DNA of 64,000 nucleotides from Rhodococcoides kroppenstedtii (GTDB taxonomy: Bacteria; Actinomycetota; Actinomycetes; Mycobacteriales; Mycobacteriaceae): positions 1 through 64,000 of the forward strand of contig NZ_FOJN01000017.1 in NCBI RefSeq assembly GCF_900111805.1, given 5' to 3'. The notes beneath the pieces were generated by a model, which was not told the origin of the DNA, did no database searches, and was given only the letters and a program-made list of their open reading frames with translations. Position 1 is the stretch's first letter, and every line of letters starts with the position of its first letter. Shown here in pieces: positions 50,996 through 59,164 of the stretch. The translations under genes and the position numbers were made by a program.

Positions 50996-51213
50996 CCCTC
51001 CCCCTCTGTCGTGTGCCCGTGACCACGGGCGCCTGAGAGATTCGGCGCGGGTGCGCCTTTCCCCGTGGGCGGGTGGGCTGTTCCACCGCTTTCCAGAGGC
51101 GTCGGAGCCCGCACGGTCCGGGGGCCTGAGAGATTGACGGAGAGGTGCTGCTCCTTCGGCGCTCGACCCGTGCCGCGACCGGCTACGGTCGGACCGTGGT
51201 CGAAGCTCTCCCG
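50996..51213 (-). promoter_or_regulatory. Tandem glycine riboswitch before gcvP
   Basis: Read on the minus strand from 51213: GGGAGAG, CGCCGAAGGAGCA, CTCTCAGG, CTCTGGAAAG (first aptamer), then CCCACGGGGAAAGGC, CGCCGAA, a second CTCTCAGG and GACAGAGGGGGAG (second aptamer). These are the conserved cores of the two-aptamer glycine riboswitch. A -10-like TATACT is at 51235-51240. It should switch gcvP on when glycine is high. gcvH, at 54 kb, has no such element here. Confidence 0.93.
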
Positions 51214-51248
51214 TGCGGCGTCGACGCACCGCCGAGTATAGGCCGCGC

Positions 51249-51875
51249 TCAGCCGGTCTTGCGGTTGGCGCGGTTCTTACGCCGGGACGCCAGCTCGTCC
51301 TCGGGGGTCGGCTGCGCTTCCCCGCCGTCGGCCCGCTCGGCCGGGAAGTCGGCGATGGTGCCGGTGAGTTCCCGCATGGCGCCGCTGACGGCGATGCCGA
51401 AGACTCCCTGTCCGCCCTGGAGCAGGTCCACCACTTCCTCGGCGGACGTGCACTCGTACACGGTGGTGCCGTCGGAGAAGAGCGTGATGCGCGCCAGATC
51501 GGCCACACCGCGACGGCGGAGGTGGTCGACCGCGACACGGATGTTCTGCAGCGAGATCCCGGTGTCGAGGAGACGCTTGACGATCTTCAGGACCAGGATG
51601 TCCTTGAAGGAGTAGAGCCGCTGGCTGCCGGAGCCGGCCGCGCCGCGGATCGAGGGCACCACCAGGCCCGTGCGGGCCCAGTAGTCGAGCTGGCGGTACG
51701 TGATGCCCGCGATCTGGCAGGCACTGGGGACGCGGTAGCCGACCAGCTCGTCCGGCACGGAGTCGTCGGGGAAGAGGCCGGGCTGCACCTCGTCCGCACC
51801 GACTACGCCGACAGCACCGGCAGCGCCGTTTTCGGACTGCGGAGTCTGCTGCGGCTCCAGCGGCTGATCTGCCAC
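51249..51875 (-). CDS. MerR-family regulator (Rv1830/ResR-like)
   Basis: A 208-residue MerR-type protein. The [23 protein letters not shown] is at about 53-72 with [19 protein letters not shown] as the wing and linker. The C-terminal part ([19 protein letters not shown]) is unlike metal sensors. M. tuberculosis Rv1830 (resR) affects growth recovery and antibiotic tolerance. Start is GTG 51875 with GGAGAG upstream. Two matched inverted repeats lie in its promoter region, a likely autoregulatory pair. Sits between gcvP and the bifunctional nuclease gene, as in mycobacteria. Confidence 0.9.
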   Translation of the reverse strand: MADQPLEPQQTPQSENGAAGAVGVVGADEVQPGLFPDDSVPDELVGYRVPSACQIAGITYRQLDYWARTGLVVPSIRGAAGSGSQRLYSFKDILVLKIVKRLLDTGISLQNIRVAVDHLRRRGVADLARITLFSDGTTVYECTSAEEVVDLLQGGQGVFGIAVSGAMRELTGTIADFPAERADGGEAQPTPEDELASRRKNRANRKTG

Positions 51876-51943
51876 GTTGTTCTCTCCCTCTCGGATGTGT
51901 CTCTCGCGGTGAAACCGACGATGAACTCCGTGACATCCGACAA

Positions 51944-51962
51944 CTCGACCTCTCGGGTCGAG
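51944..51962. promoter_or_regulatory. MerR-type operator copy A
   Basis: CTCGACC-TCTCG-GGTCGAG, a perfect 7-bp inverted repeat with a five-base spacer, 69 bp before the MerR gene start. Shares arms and spacing with copy B at 52051. Confidence 0.6.
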
Positions 51963-52050
51963 ACTACGCCAGTCGCGCCGACGGCACGTGCTTCATCGAC
52001 CCGAACGCTAGAGACCGACGGGGTGCCGCACAACGCGCCACGCGGTGAGT

Positions 52051-52067
52051 CTCGACCTCAAGTCGAG
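52051..52067. promoter_or_regulatory. MerR-type operator copy B
   Basis: CTCGAC-CTCAA-GTCGAG, perfect 6-bp arms and a five-base spacer, just after the stop of the bifunctional nuclease gene. Same architecture as copy A, 107 bp away. Confidence 0.55.
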
Positions 52068-52082
52068 GGTGAGACTCGATCG

Positions 52083-52556
52083 TTATCCGTCCGTGGCCTT
52101 GAAGTCGTCGGGCGAGATGGTGTCGAGGAATTCCTTGAACTTCTCCACCTCGTCCTCCTTCTCGTCGGGCATGACCAGACCGGCCTCGGCGAGCACGGAT
52201 TCCTCCGCGTGGATCGGCACCCCCGCGCGCAGGGCGATGGCGACGGAGTCGGACGGCCGGGCCGACACGCGGACGTTCTGGTCGAACACCAGATCCGCGT
52301 AGAACGTGCCCTCCTGCAGGTCGACGATGCGGACTTCGCGCAGGGATCGCCCCAACGCGGTCACGATGTCCCCGATCAGATCGTGCGTGAGCGGCCGCGG
52401 AGGTTGCACCCCCTGTTGCTCGAGCGCGATGGCCGTGGCCTCGGTCTGACCGATCCAGATGGGCAGATACCGCTCGCCGTCCTCCTCGCGGAGGAGGAGA
52501 ACCGGCTGGTTCTGGGGTTGTTCGACCCTGATTCCGATGACGCGCATCTCACTCAT
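52083..52556 (-). CDS. DUF151 bifunctional nuclease-family protein (Rv1829-like)
   Basis: A 157-residue protein of the DUF151/bifunctional nuclease family: MRVIGIRVEQPQNQPVLLLRE, LPIWIGQTEATAIALEQQG, RPLTHDLIGDIVTALG, VDLQEGTFYADLVF and ARPSDSVAIALRAGVPI. Family members have weak DNase/RNase activity in plants and hyperthermophiles; the bacterial role is unclear. ATG 52556 is used; a longer frame exists without similarity. It sits between the two MerR genes as in mycobacteria. Confidence 0.92.
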   Translation of the reverse strand: MSEMRVIGIRVEQPQNQPVLLLREEDGERYLPIWIGQTEATAIALEQQGVQPPRPLTHDLIGDIVTALGRSLREVRIVDLQEGTFYADLVFDQNVRVSARPSDSVAIALRAGVPIHAEESVLAEAGLVMPDEKEDEVEKFKEFLDTISPDDFKATDG

Positions 52557-52639
52557 CGCGCTTGCCTCCCACCTGCTCGACGCACCCGTTCGAGTGTAGT
52601 GACGCACCCCGACTCCCGTCGCGGGTCCGCCGGGCCCCG

Positions 52640-53383
52640 TCAGTCCAGCACGCCCCGCACGGCCGCTTTCACCAGCGACGTGTGCAGGGTCAACGACAGC
52701 GCGGCGAGCTCGCGAACCAGCTCTTCCGCCCGGTCCCGTGCCCCCGCGTCGCGACCCAGCGCCACCGGGCCCGCCACCTGTGCCAGCAGAGTGGCCTCGC
52801 GGTCCGCCGCGAGCTTGAACGCTCGCAGGTGCCGCACCTCGAGGCCGTACTGCGCCATCGCCGCGGCGGTGCGCACCAAGACCACCGCGTCCTCGTCGAA
52901 GTAGCCCGCGGGTCCCGCGGTCAGCAGGCCCGCCTTCTGCAGGTCGAGCAGGAACGGCTCGTCCACTCCCGCGCGCTCAAGCAGGTCCGCCCGACTCATC
53001 CGGACGCGGCGCTCGCCGAGAAACTCGGTGGGCGAGACGGCCGGGGCGAGCGCGAGCGCTCGCGGACCCCTGCGCGGCCCCCGCGCCGGGCCGTCGACGG
53101 CCGCCACGGTGGCGCCCTCGTCGAGGGCGTCGAGCTGCTCCTTGATCACCTTGAGCGGGAGGTAGTGGTCACGCTGCGCGGTGAGCACGTACTTCAGTCG
53201 CTCGCAGTCCTGAACGGAGAAGCGGCGGTAGCCCGACGCCGTCCGTTCCGGAGAGATCAGCCCCTCGGCCTCGAGGAACCGGATCTTCGAAATGGTGACG
53301 TCGGGGAAATCCGGGCGGAGTCGATCGAGCACCGTGCCGATCGACATTCCGCCGCTGCTGGATTGCTGCCCGACTGCGGTCAT
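52640..53383 (-). CDS. ftsR: FtsR, MerR-type regulator of cell division (Rv1828-like)
   Basis: A 247-residue MerR-family regulator. The HTH is SIGTVLDRLRPDFPDVTISKI, continued by RFLEAEGLISPERTASGYRRF. The C-terminal half (DLLERAGVDEPFLLDLQKAGLL) forms the second winged-helix-like domain of the Rv1828 group. In Corynebacterium FtsR activates ftsZ. ATG 53383 overlaps the garA stop (ATGA), so the two are translationally coupled. The 33 bp to the next gene suggests read-through. Confidence 0.9.
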   Translation of the reverse strand: MTAVGQQSSSGGMSIGTVLDRLRPDFPDVTISKIRFLEAEGLISPERTASGYRRFSVQDCERLKYVLTAQRDHYLPLKVIKEQLDALDEGATVAAVDGPARGPRRGPRALALAPAVSPTEFLGERRVRMSRADLLERAGVDEPFLLDLQKAGLLTAGPAGYFDEDAVVLVRTAAAMAQYGLEVRHLRAFKLAADREATLLAQVAGPVALGRDAGARDRAEELVRELAALSLTLHTSLVKAAVRGVLD

Positions 53384-53874
53384 CGACTGCCCGCGGACGC
53401 CTCGCCGGCCGCGTCGCTGGCCTGACCCTTCGGGCCGGTCAGGAAGACCAGACGGAACTTGCCGATCTGCACCTCGTCGCCGTTGGCCAGCACGGCCGAG
53501 TCGACGGGCTCACGGTTGACGTAGGTGCCGTTGAGGCTGCCCACGTCGACGACCTGGAAGTTGTCCTCGTCCTGCCGGAACTCCGCGTGACGACGGCTGA
53601 CGGTCACGTCGTCCAGGAAGATGTCGCTGTCCGGGTGGCGCCCGGCGGAGGTGGTCGGCTGATCGAGCAGGAAGCGCGATCCGGCGTTGGGGCCGCGCTT
53701 GACCACGAGCAGCGCCGACCCGACGGGCAGGCCCTCGACGCCCGACACGGGGGCTTCGGACGACGTCCCCTGCGCGGCAGCGGAATCCATCTCGTTCAGG
53801 AAATCCGCACGGAAGACCGAGGTGGTCTCCGCCGGGGCTTCTCCGTACACGCCGTCGTTGCCGTTGTCGCTCAC
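53380..53874 (-). CDS. garA: GarA, FHA-domain regulator of glutamate/TCA enzymes
   Basis: A 164-residue protein with a C-terminal FHA domain (about 70-148: SAGRHPDSDIFLDDVTVSRR, VGSLNGTYVNREP). The N-terminal phosphorylation motif ETTSVFRADF is intact (Thr17, Thr18), the sites used by PknG and PknB in mycobacteria. Unphosphorylated GarA inhibits 2-oxoglutarate dehydrogenase and glutamate dehydrogenase and activates glutamate synthase. GTG 53874 gives the normal N-terminus. An 11-bp inverted repeat lies in its leader. Confidence 0.95.
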   Translation of the reverse strand: MSDNGNDGVYGEAPAETTSVFRADFLNEMDSAAAQGTSSEAPVSGVEGLPVGSALLVVKRGPNAGSRFLLDQPTTSAGRHPDSDIFLDDVTVSRRHAEFRQDEDNFQVVDVGSLNGTYVNREPVDSAVLANGDEVQIGKFRLVFLTGPKGQASDAAGEASAGSR

Positions 53875-53890
53875 GTTTCTCCTCCTCGGT

Positions 53891-53917
53891 CCGATCGGTC
53901 GTGACTCGACCGATCGG
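53891..53917. promoter_or_regulatory. 11-bp inverted repeat in garA leader
   Basis: CCGATCGGTCG - TGACT - CGACCGATCGG, perfect over 11 bp with a five-base centre, 17-43 bases before the garA start codon. It may be a hairpin in the message or an operator, for instance of the FtsR/MerR type. Confidence 0.55.
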
Positions 53918-54071
53918 CTCGGCACGTATCGATGGTGCTTCTCCGGCGGACTGCCGGCTACTGCTGTCGGACACTCGGCCGTGGGGCCCGCGACCGACGT
54001 GAGGACCTTACCGACCGTACCTTGCGGACCCGGCCGCACGGGCATGCTTGCCCACCCGTCGACGTCGGCCG

Positions 54072-54476
54072 TTATGCGGCTGTGATGGACGCGTAGGCCT
54101 CCGCGTCCAGCATCCCCTCGAGCGCGTCGTCGAGGTCCGACTCGGACGCCGCGGTCAGGTCGACGAGCCACCCGGCGCCGTAGGGGTCGGAGTTCACCAG
54201 CTCGGGGTCGCCGTCGAGGTCGCCGTTGACGGCGGCCACGGTGCCGCTCAGCGGGGCGTAGATGTCGGAGACGCTCTTGGTCGACTCGACCTCGCCGAAC
54301 GACTCGCCGGAGGTCACGGCGTCGTCCTCGGCGGGGAGCTGCACGAACACCACGTCGCCGAGCTGCGACTGCGCGTAGTCGGTGATGCCGATGCGGACGG
54401 TGGTCGGCCCGGTGCGCTGCACCCACTCGTGCTCGGCCGTGTACCGCAGCTCGGCGGGAATGTCGGTCTGGCTCAC
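54072..54476 (-). CDS. gcvH: Glycine cleavage system H protein
   Basis: A 134-residue lipoyl carrier protein. The lipoylation site is Lys67 in [21 protein letters not shown] at the start and the C-terminal DAEAYASI are typical. It shuttles the aminomethyl group between GcvP, GcvT and Lpd. Start is GTG 54476. It heads the gcvH-garA-ftsR row, the same order as in mycobacteria. gcvT is not in this window. Confidence 0.96.
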   Translation of the reverse strand: MSQTDIPAELRYTAEHEWVQRTGPTTVRIGITDYAQSQLGDVVFVQLPAEDDAVTSGESFGEVESTKSVSDIYAPLSGTVAAVNGDLDGDPELVNSDPYGAGWLVDLTAASESDLDDALEGMLDAEAYASITAA

Positions 54477-54553
54477 GTGATCTCGGTCCTTTCGGTCACC
54501 GGGTGGCGAACGTGCGTCCCGGGCGGGTCACCGCTGCCGCGCCGAGCGTACCG

Positions 54554-55177
54554 TCACCGGCCGGTCCGTCGCGGCAGACGCCGGACGGGACCGAACGCCA
54601 ACCGCAGATAGAGCGCGCCGGTCCAGACGTAGAGGCCCGTGCCCCAGATCAGCAGCGCGGACGCGACGGGCCGCACCGCGTCGGTCACCGCGGTGTCCAG
54701 GTTCGCCGCCAGCAGCAGGGGCAGTGCGACCATGACGACGAACGTGGCGGCCTTGCCCAGATAGATCACCTCGGGCGGACCGAGGCCGCGCCGCCGGTAC
54801 AGCAGCAGCGCGGCGGCCAGGACGGCGTCGCGTCCGACGAGCACCACCGCGATCCACCACGGCACGATGCCGGCGATCGCGAATCCGGCGAGGGTGGCCA
54901 CGACGTAGAGGCGGTCCACGAACGGATCGAGCAGCGCCCCGAGCGCCGACGACTGATCGAGGATTCGGGCGAGCTTGCCGTCGAGGAAGTCGGTGGCTCC
55001 GCTGACGAGCAGCAGGGCGAGAGCCCATCCGTAGGCCCGGTCGACGAGGAGCAGCCAGAGGAAGACGGGGACGCCGATCAGCCGAATCACGCTGAGCGCG
55101 TTGGGAACGGTGACGATGCGGTCCGCGAACACGGTCGCGATCGTGCCGGCGGGCCGGTCCGGCTCGGGTGCCGTCAT
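54554..55177 (-). CDS. CDP-alcohol phosphatidyltransferase (Rv1822/PgsA2-like)
   Basis: A 207-residue membrane enzyme. The full motif D-x2-DG-x2-AR-x8-G-x3-D-x3-D is present (Asp63, Asp66-Gly67, Ala70-Arg71, Gly80, Asp84, Asp88). About five membrane helices follow. It joins a CDP-diacylglycerol-derived phosphatidyl group to an alcohol; cardiolipin or phosphatidylglycerophosphate synthesis is likely. ATG 55177 is chosen, with homology from TVPNALSVIRLIG. Adjacent to gcvH as in M. tuberculosis (Rv1822/Rv1826). Confidence 0.9.
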   Translation of the reverse strand: MTAPEPDRPAGTIATVFADRIVTVPNALSVIRLIGVPVFLWLLLVDRAYGWALALLLVSGATDFLDGKLARILDQSSALGALLDPFVDRLYVVATLAGFAIAGIVPWWIAVVLVGRDAVLAAALLLYRRRGLGPPEVIYLGKAATFVVMVALPLLLAANLDTAVTDAVRPVASALLIWGTGLYVWTGALYLRLAFGPVRRLPRRTGR

Positions 55178-55211
55178 CGCCCGAGCATGGCACATCCCGG
55201 TCTCGACCTGG

Positions 55212-55823
55212 TCAGCGCCAGGCGAACACGGGTTGCTCGAACTCGGCGACGCGCGTGGCCCGGCCGTGCAGGACCACCTCGCGGAACTGGTGGACCACGG
55301 CTCCGGTCGGGGCGTGGATGCGTGTGGTGCGGAAGGGCCACTGCACGACGGGTCGGGGCGACTCGGGGATCGTGACGAACTGCGCGTCGACGTCGATCTC
55401 GTCGAGGCTCACGCGGTAGAGCACCTCGACCTCGTCGGGGCTCGGTCGCAGCGGGCCGGGAACGTCGGCGATCCACACGACGAACGGGGTGATGACGTAG
55501 CCCGAGCGCGTCGCGTAGTCGTCCAGTCGACCGAGGACGGCGTCGCGGCCGACCCGCACGCCGATTTCCTCGTGCAGTTCGCGCAGCACGGCGTCCTCGG
55601 CGCTCTCCCCCTCGTCCAGTCGGCCGCCGGGCAACGCGAACTGGCCGGGATGGGCGCGCATCCGAGTCGGTCGACGGGTGAGTACCAGCTCACGGGCACC
55701 CGGCTCCCCCGCCACGGCGAGAGCGACCGCCGCCCGGCGACGCTCGCCGGTACTCAGCGGACGGGCGTCGAACGCCGCCAGCCGGGCACGGATCGCCTCG
55801 CGTTCGAGTCGAGTGTCGGTCAC
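55212..55823 (-). CDS. Nudix hydrolase (CoA pyrophosphatase-like)
   Basis: A 203-residue Nudix protein with a perfect box, starting GRLDEGESAEDAVLRELHEE and ending in IGV. The context (LTRRPTRMRAHPGQFALPGG, DDYATRSGYVITPFVVWI) resembles CoA-pyrophosphatase/NudL-type enzymes (Rv3672c-like), though the UPF0035 signature is only partly visible. It probably hydrolyses CoA or related dinucleoside diphosphates. The gap to the GAF regulator gene is four bases, so the two are probably co-transcribed. Confidence 0.87.
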   Translation of the reverse strand: MTDTRLEREAIRARLAAFDARPLSTGERRRAAVALAVAGEPGARELVLTRRPTRMRAHPGQFALPGGRLDEGESAEDAVLRELHEEIGVRVGRDAVLGRLDDYATRSGYVITPFVVWIADVPGPLRPSPDEVEVLYRVSLDEIDVDAQFVTIPESPRPVVQWPFRTTRIHAPTGAVVHQFREVVLHGRATRVAEFEQPVFAWR

Positions 55824-55827
55824 GCGC

Positions 55828-57132
55828 TCACTGCGCTACCCGGAACGGGCGCACGCCGGGCGCCGACGACTGCGGGAGCAACCGGGCACGGTCGTCCGGC
55901 AGCACGAGTTCGACGACGGCGGCGGGATCGATGCGGTAGGGCTGCGCGAGCACCACCCCCGCGAACGCCTTGCGAAGACGGGACATCTCGGCACGCACGG
56001 TGATCGCCCGGCCGTGATCGCCGAACAGGTCCGCCGCGAGCTCCGCGGCGGTGCGGCCGTCGCGGTGGACGGCGAGCAGGAAAAGGATCTCCGCGTGCCG
56101 CGGCGTCGCCTCGTGACTCCACCGCCCGAATCGGCTCTGCACCTCCACCAGCGTGCGCGCGGTGTCGGAGACGTCGATCCGCAGAGTGGTCGGCACGCTC
56201 TCGCCTCCCACCACGGTGTCGGCGGGGTCCGCCGGGCGCACCATCCATCCGCCGGGCAGCGGCTCGACGTCGCACACGCCGAGGGACGGCACCCAGAGCT
56301 GCCCCGCGGCGACGTCGGTCGGCAGCATCACCCGTGAGCGCACCGGCACCGACGCAACGGCGGCGACCCATCCGTGTCCGTCGACGGCCAGCGCCGGTCG
56401 GTCGCACCGGGCGAGCATGGGCGCGGCCACCGACCGCAGGGTGTCGAGGGAGAGCCGGTGCTTCTCACGGAGTTGCGCCTCCGCCAGGCGCGAGACCGCG
56501 TCGATCAGCGCCAGCGTGGTCGGGTGTACCGACGAGGCCGGACCGCTGACGTCGACCAGTCCGATCACCCGTCCCGTGCGTGGGTCCTGGATGGGCGAGC
56601 TGGCGCAGGTCCACGCGTGGTGGGACCGAACATAGTGCTCGGCCGAGAAGATCTGCACGGCCGAGCGGGACACCAACGCCGTGCCGATCGCGTTGGTCCC
56701 CACGCTGTCCTCGGCCCAGTCCGCGCCCTCGACGAAACCGAGCCGGTCGGCCCGATCGAGCACCGAGGGCGCACCGCTGCGCCAGAGGACCCGACCCCCG
56801 CTGTCGGCCACCACCAGCAGGTTCTCCGAGTCCGCCAGCACCGACCGCAGGCTGCCGGTCAGATCGAGAAGTATCTCCTCCAGTCCCGATTCCCGGCGGA
56901 GTCGCTCGAGCTCGCCGGCACCGAGCGCGTCCGCAGGACCTCCGTGATCGGGGTCGACGCCCAGCCCCGCGACCCGTCGCCACGAGTCACCGATGACCTC
57001 GCGGGGCCGCGCGGGGGCGCGTCGACCGGACATCGTGGCGTCGTAGACCTCGGTGAGCAGTCGCGCGTAGCGACGCGGGTCCTCCCCGGCGGACACGGCG
57101 GGTTCGGGATCGGCGGTGGGGGTCATCGTCAT
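55828..57132 (-). CDS. GAF-domain transcriptional regulator (AcoR/MimR-like without AAA+ domain)
   Basis: A 434-residue regulator. Residues ~85-210 form a GAF sensor domain (LLVVADSGGRVLWRSG, EDSVGTNAIGTAL, EHYVRSHHAWTCASSPIQDP), very like the sensor part of acetoin regulators. The C-terminal region (RHAEILFLLAVHRDGRTAAE, ITVRAEMSRLRKAF) looks like a winged-helix DNA-binding unit. No AAA+ sigma-54 module is present. Such regulators in mycobacteria and rhodococci control alcohol, ketone or propane oxidation. It follows the dehydrogenase genes on the same strand and may control the operators at 59134 and 61379. Confidence 0.85.
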   Translation of the reverse strand: MTMTPTADPEPAVSAGEDPRRYARLLTEVYDATMSGRRAPARPREVIGDSWRRVAGLGVDPDHGGPADALGAGELERLRRESGLEEILLDLTGSLRSVLADSENLLVVADSGGRVLWRSGAPSVLDRADRLGFVEGADWAEDSVGTNAIGTALVSRSAVQIFSAEHYVRSHHAWTCASSPIQDPRTGRVIGLVDVSGPASSVHPTTLALIDAVSRLAEAQLREKHRLSLDTLRSVAAPMLARCDRPALAVDGHGWVAAVASVPVRSRVMLPTDVAAGQLWVPSLGVCDVEPLPGGWMVRPADPADTVVGGESVPTTLRIDVSDTARTLVEVQSRFGRWSHEATPRHAEILFLLAVHRDGRTAAELAADLFGDHGRAITVRAEMSRLRKAFAGVVLAQPYRIDPAAVVELVLPDDRARLLPQSSAPGVRPFRVAQ

Positions 57133-57190
57133 CGATTGTGCTCCGCGTCACATCGCGCGGCCACCCCGGGGTGGGTCGGCGCGCCCTCGC

Positions 57191-57970
57191 TCACCGATAG
57201 ACCAGCCCGCCGTCGATCAGACCCGACTGGCCCGTCATGTAGGCCGCATCGGGGCCCGCGAGGAACGAGACGTACCCGGCGACGTCCTCGGGTGTCTCAG
57301 CGCGGCCAAGGGCGATCCCGCCGACGAACTTCTCGTAGGTCGCACCCTTCGGTGCTCCGGTCAGGTCGGCGAACCGCTGGTCGATGTCCACCCACATGTC
57401 GGTGCCGACGACGCCCGGGCAGTAGGCGTTCACGGTGATGCCCGCCGAGGCGTACTCCTTCGCCGCGGCCTGCGTGAGCCCGCGTACCGCGAACTTGGTG
57501 GCGCTGTAGACGCCGAGCATCTCGAACCCGTCGTGGCCGGCGATGGACGACGCGTTGACGATGCGGCCCCGCACCCCGCGGGCGAGAAAGGACGCCGCCG
57601 CGGCCTGGATGCCCCACAGCACACCGTCCACGTTCACCCGCCAGATGCGGGCGACCTGCTCCTCGGTCATCTCGGACAGCGGGCCGACCAGGGCGATGCC
57701 CGCGTTGTTCACCATGATGTCGAGGCCGCCGAGTTCGGCGACGGTGCGATCGACCGCGTCGGCCACCTGAGCGCGGTCCCCGACGTCGGCCGTGACGGTG
57801 ACGGCCCGGCGGCCGAGGTCCCGCACCTCGTCGGCGACCGCGGCCGGCGTGTCCGCATGGACGTCGAGCAACGCCACGTCGGCGCCGTCGCGAGCCAACC
57901 GCAGGGCGATCGCCCGTCCGATGCCGCGGCCCGCGCCGGTGACCAGGGCGACCTGTCCGTCGATACTCAT
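57191..57970 (-). CDS. SDR, diacetyl/acetoin reductase-like
   Basis: A 259-residue classical SDR: TGAGRGIGRAIA (11-22), NNAGIALVG, catalytic Ser in NASSIAGH, YSATK, then YCPGVVGTDMWVDIDQRFA. The CPGVVGTDMW-IDQ segment is typical of acetoin(diacetyl) reductases/meso-butanediol dehydrogenases. ATG 57970 lies 29 bases after the butanediol-dehydrogenase-like gene, so the pair is an operon. They could interconvert diacetyl, acetoin and 2,3-butanediol, or a related vicinal diol. Confidence 0.85.
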   Translation of the reverse strand: MSIDGQVALVTGAGRGIGRAIALRLARDGADVALLDVHADTPAAVADEVRDLGRRAVTVTADVGDRAQVADAVDRTVAELGGLDIMVNNAGIALVGPLSEMTEEQVARIWRVNVDGVLWGIQAAAASFLARGVRGRIVNASSIAGHDGFEMLGVYSATKFAVRGLTQAAAKEYASAGITVNAYCPGVVGTDMWVDIDQRFADLTGAPKGATYEKFVGGIALGRAETPEDVAGYVSFLAGPDAAYMTGQSGLIDGGLVYR

Positions 57971-57999
57971 GTGTTCTCCTTCGTCGGGGGTGGGTGCGC

Positions 58000-59046
58000 T
58001 CAGCGGGTGGGGTCGACGAGCACCTTGGTCTTGCGACCGGCGTGCAGGGCGTCGAAACCCTCGGTCACGACGTCCTCGAGCGCGATGTGCTCGACCCATC
58101 CCGTGGTGTCGTAGGTCCCGGCGTCCATGAGGGCGATCACCGCCTCGTAGTCGGCCGCGGTGTAGCAGAGGGACCCCTGGATCCGGGACTCGTTCATGAC
58201 CAGGTTCAGCAGCGGGGTCTCGAGGGGCGTCTCGTAGATCGCGACGCTCACCATCGGCCGGCGCGAGCCGACACAGGCCAACGCCGTCTCGACGGCGGGG
58301 CGTACTCCCGCCGCGTCGTAGACCGCGTCGGCACCGCGGCCGTCGGTGGCGTCCGCGACGAACGCGGGCACGTCGACGCCGGTCGGGTCCAGCGTGCGGG
58401 CGCCGAGTGCCTCGACGGCGGATCGTCGGTCCGCCGACGGCTCGACCACGTACACGTTCTCGAGTCCTTTGCCCCGCAACGCGAACCAGAGTCCGATCCC
58501 GATCGGCCCCGCCCCGAACACCAGGGCCGTGCCGTCGGCGGGCGGCTCGCCGAGGGTGGCCGCGTGATAGGCGACGGACATCGGCTCGACCAGAGCCCCG
58601 AGTTCGAGCGACACCGAGTCCGGCAGGCGGTGGAGCATGTGCACCGGTACCACCGTGCGCTCGGCCATGCCGCCGTCGGACATCAACCCGTGGAACCCGA
58701 TCCGCTGGCAGACGTTGTAGTTGCCGGCCCGGCAGGGCGGGCACTGTCCGCAGCGGTGGATCGGCTCGACCGCGACCCGATCGCCCACCGCCCAGCCGTC
58801 CACGCCGGGTCCGACGGCGGCGACGGTTCCCGAGAACTCGTGGCCCATCGTCAGCGGCGCCTGCCGCCCCGTCAGCGGGTGCGGCGAGGTGGGCACGAAG
58901 ATCGGGCCGGCGTAGTACTCGTGCAGGTCCGTGCCGCAGATGCCGTTGAACGCGACGTCGACGGCCACCTCCCCCGGACCCGGCTCCGGGGTGGGCACGT
59001 CCTCGATCTCGACTCGCTGGGGTCCGTGGTAGACGGCTGCACGCAT
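58000..59046 (-). CDS. Zn-dependent alcohol dehydrogenase, 2,3-butanediol dehydrogenase-like
   Basis: A 348-residue MDR-family dehydrogenase. Catalytic zinc ligands are Cys37, His69 and Glu70 (GHEFSG). The structural zinc cysteines are Cys99, Cys102, Cys105 and Cys113. NAD binding is VFGAGPIGIGLW. The PLTGRQAPLTMGHEF and VEPMSVAYHA segments are typical of (R,R)-butanediol dehydrogenases. An 18-bp element shared with the flavin monooxygenase promoter lies 88 bases upstream of its ATG (59046). First gene of the operon running to the GAF regulator. Confidence 0.9.
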   Translation of the reverse strand: MRAAVYHGPQRVEIEDVPTPEPGPGEVAVDVAFNGICGTDLHEYYAGPIFVPTSPHPLTGRQAPLTMGHEFSGTVAAVGPGVDGWAVGDRVAVEPIHRCGQCPPCRAGNYNVCQRIGFHGLMSDGGMAERTVVPVHMLHRLPDSVSLELGALVEPMSVAYHAATLGEPPADGTALVFGAGPIGIGLWFALRGKGLENVYVVEPSADRRSAVEALGARTLDPTGVDVPAFVADATDGRGADAVYDAAGVRPAVETALACVGSRRPMVSVAIYETPLETPLLNLVMNESRIQGSLCYTAADYEAVIALMDAGTYDTTGWVEHIALEDVVTEGFDALHAGRKTKVLVDPTR

Positions 59047-59133
59047 CGTGGGGTCCGTTCGGTCGGGGGTCGGCGTCGGCTTGCACAATCGGTACGAGCT
59101 CCGATGCTGCTGTGGCGCAGGCCACTCGCAGAA

Positions 59134-59151
59134 GAGTTGCACGCGGTTGCA
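59134..59151 (-). promoter_or_regulatory. Shared 18-bp element, copy 1 (butanediol dehydrogenase side)
   Basis: In the direction of the dehydrogenase gene: TGCAACCGCGTGCAACTC, with TGCAAC repeated at a 10-bp period. Its end is 88 bases before the dehydrogenase ATG. It differs at one base from copy 2 before the flavin monooxygenase, and has the same orientation and nearly the same distance to the gene. Confidence 0.65.
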
Positions 59152-59164
59152 TAGGCTTCGGCCC

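Noticed and set aside
55828-57132. Sigma-54 activator (AcoR)
   Set aside because: The GAF part is similar, but there is no AAA+ domain, and these actinobacteria lack sigma-54.
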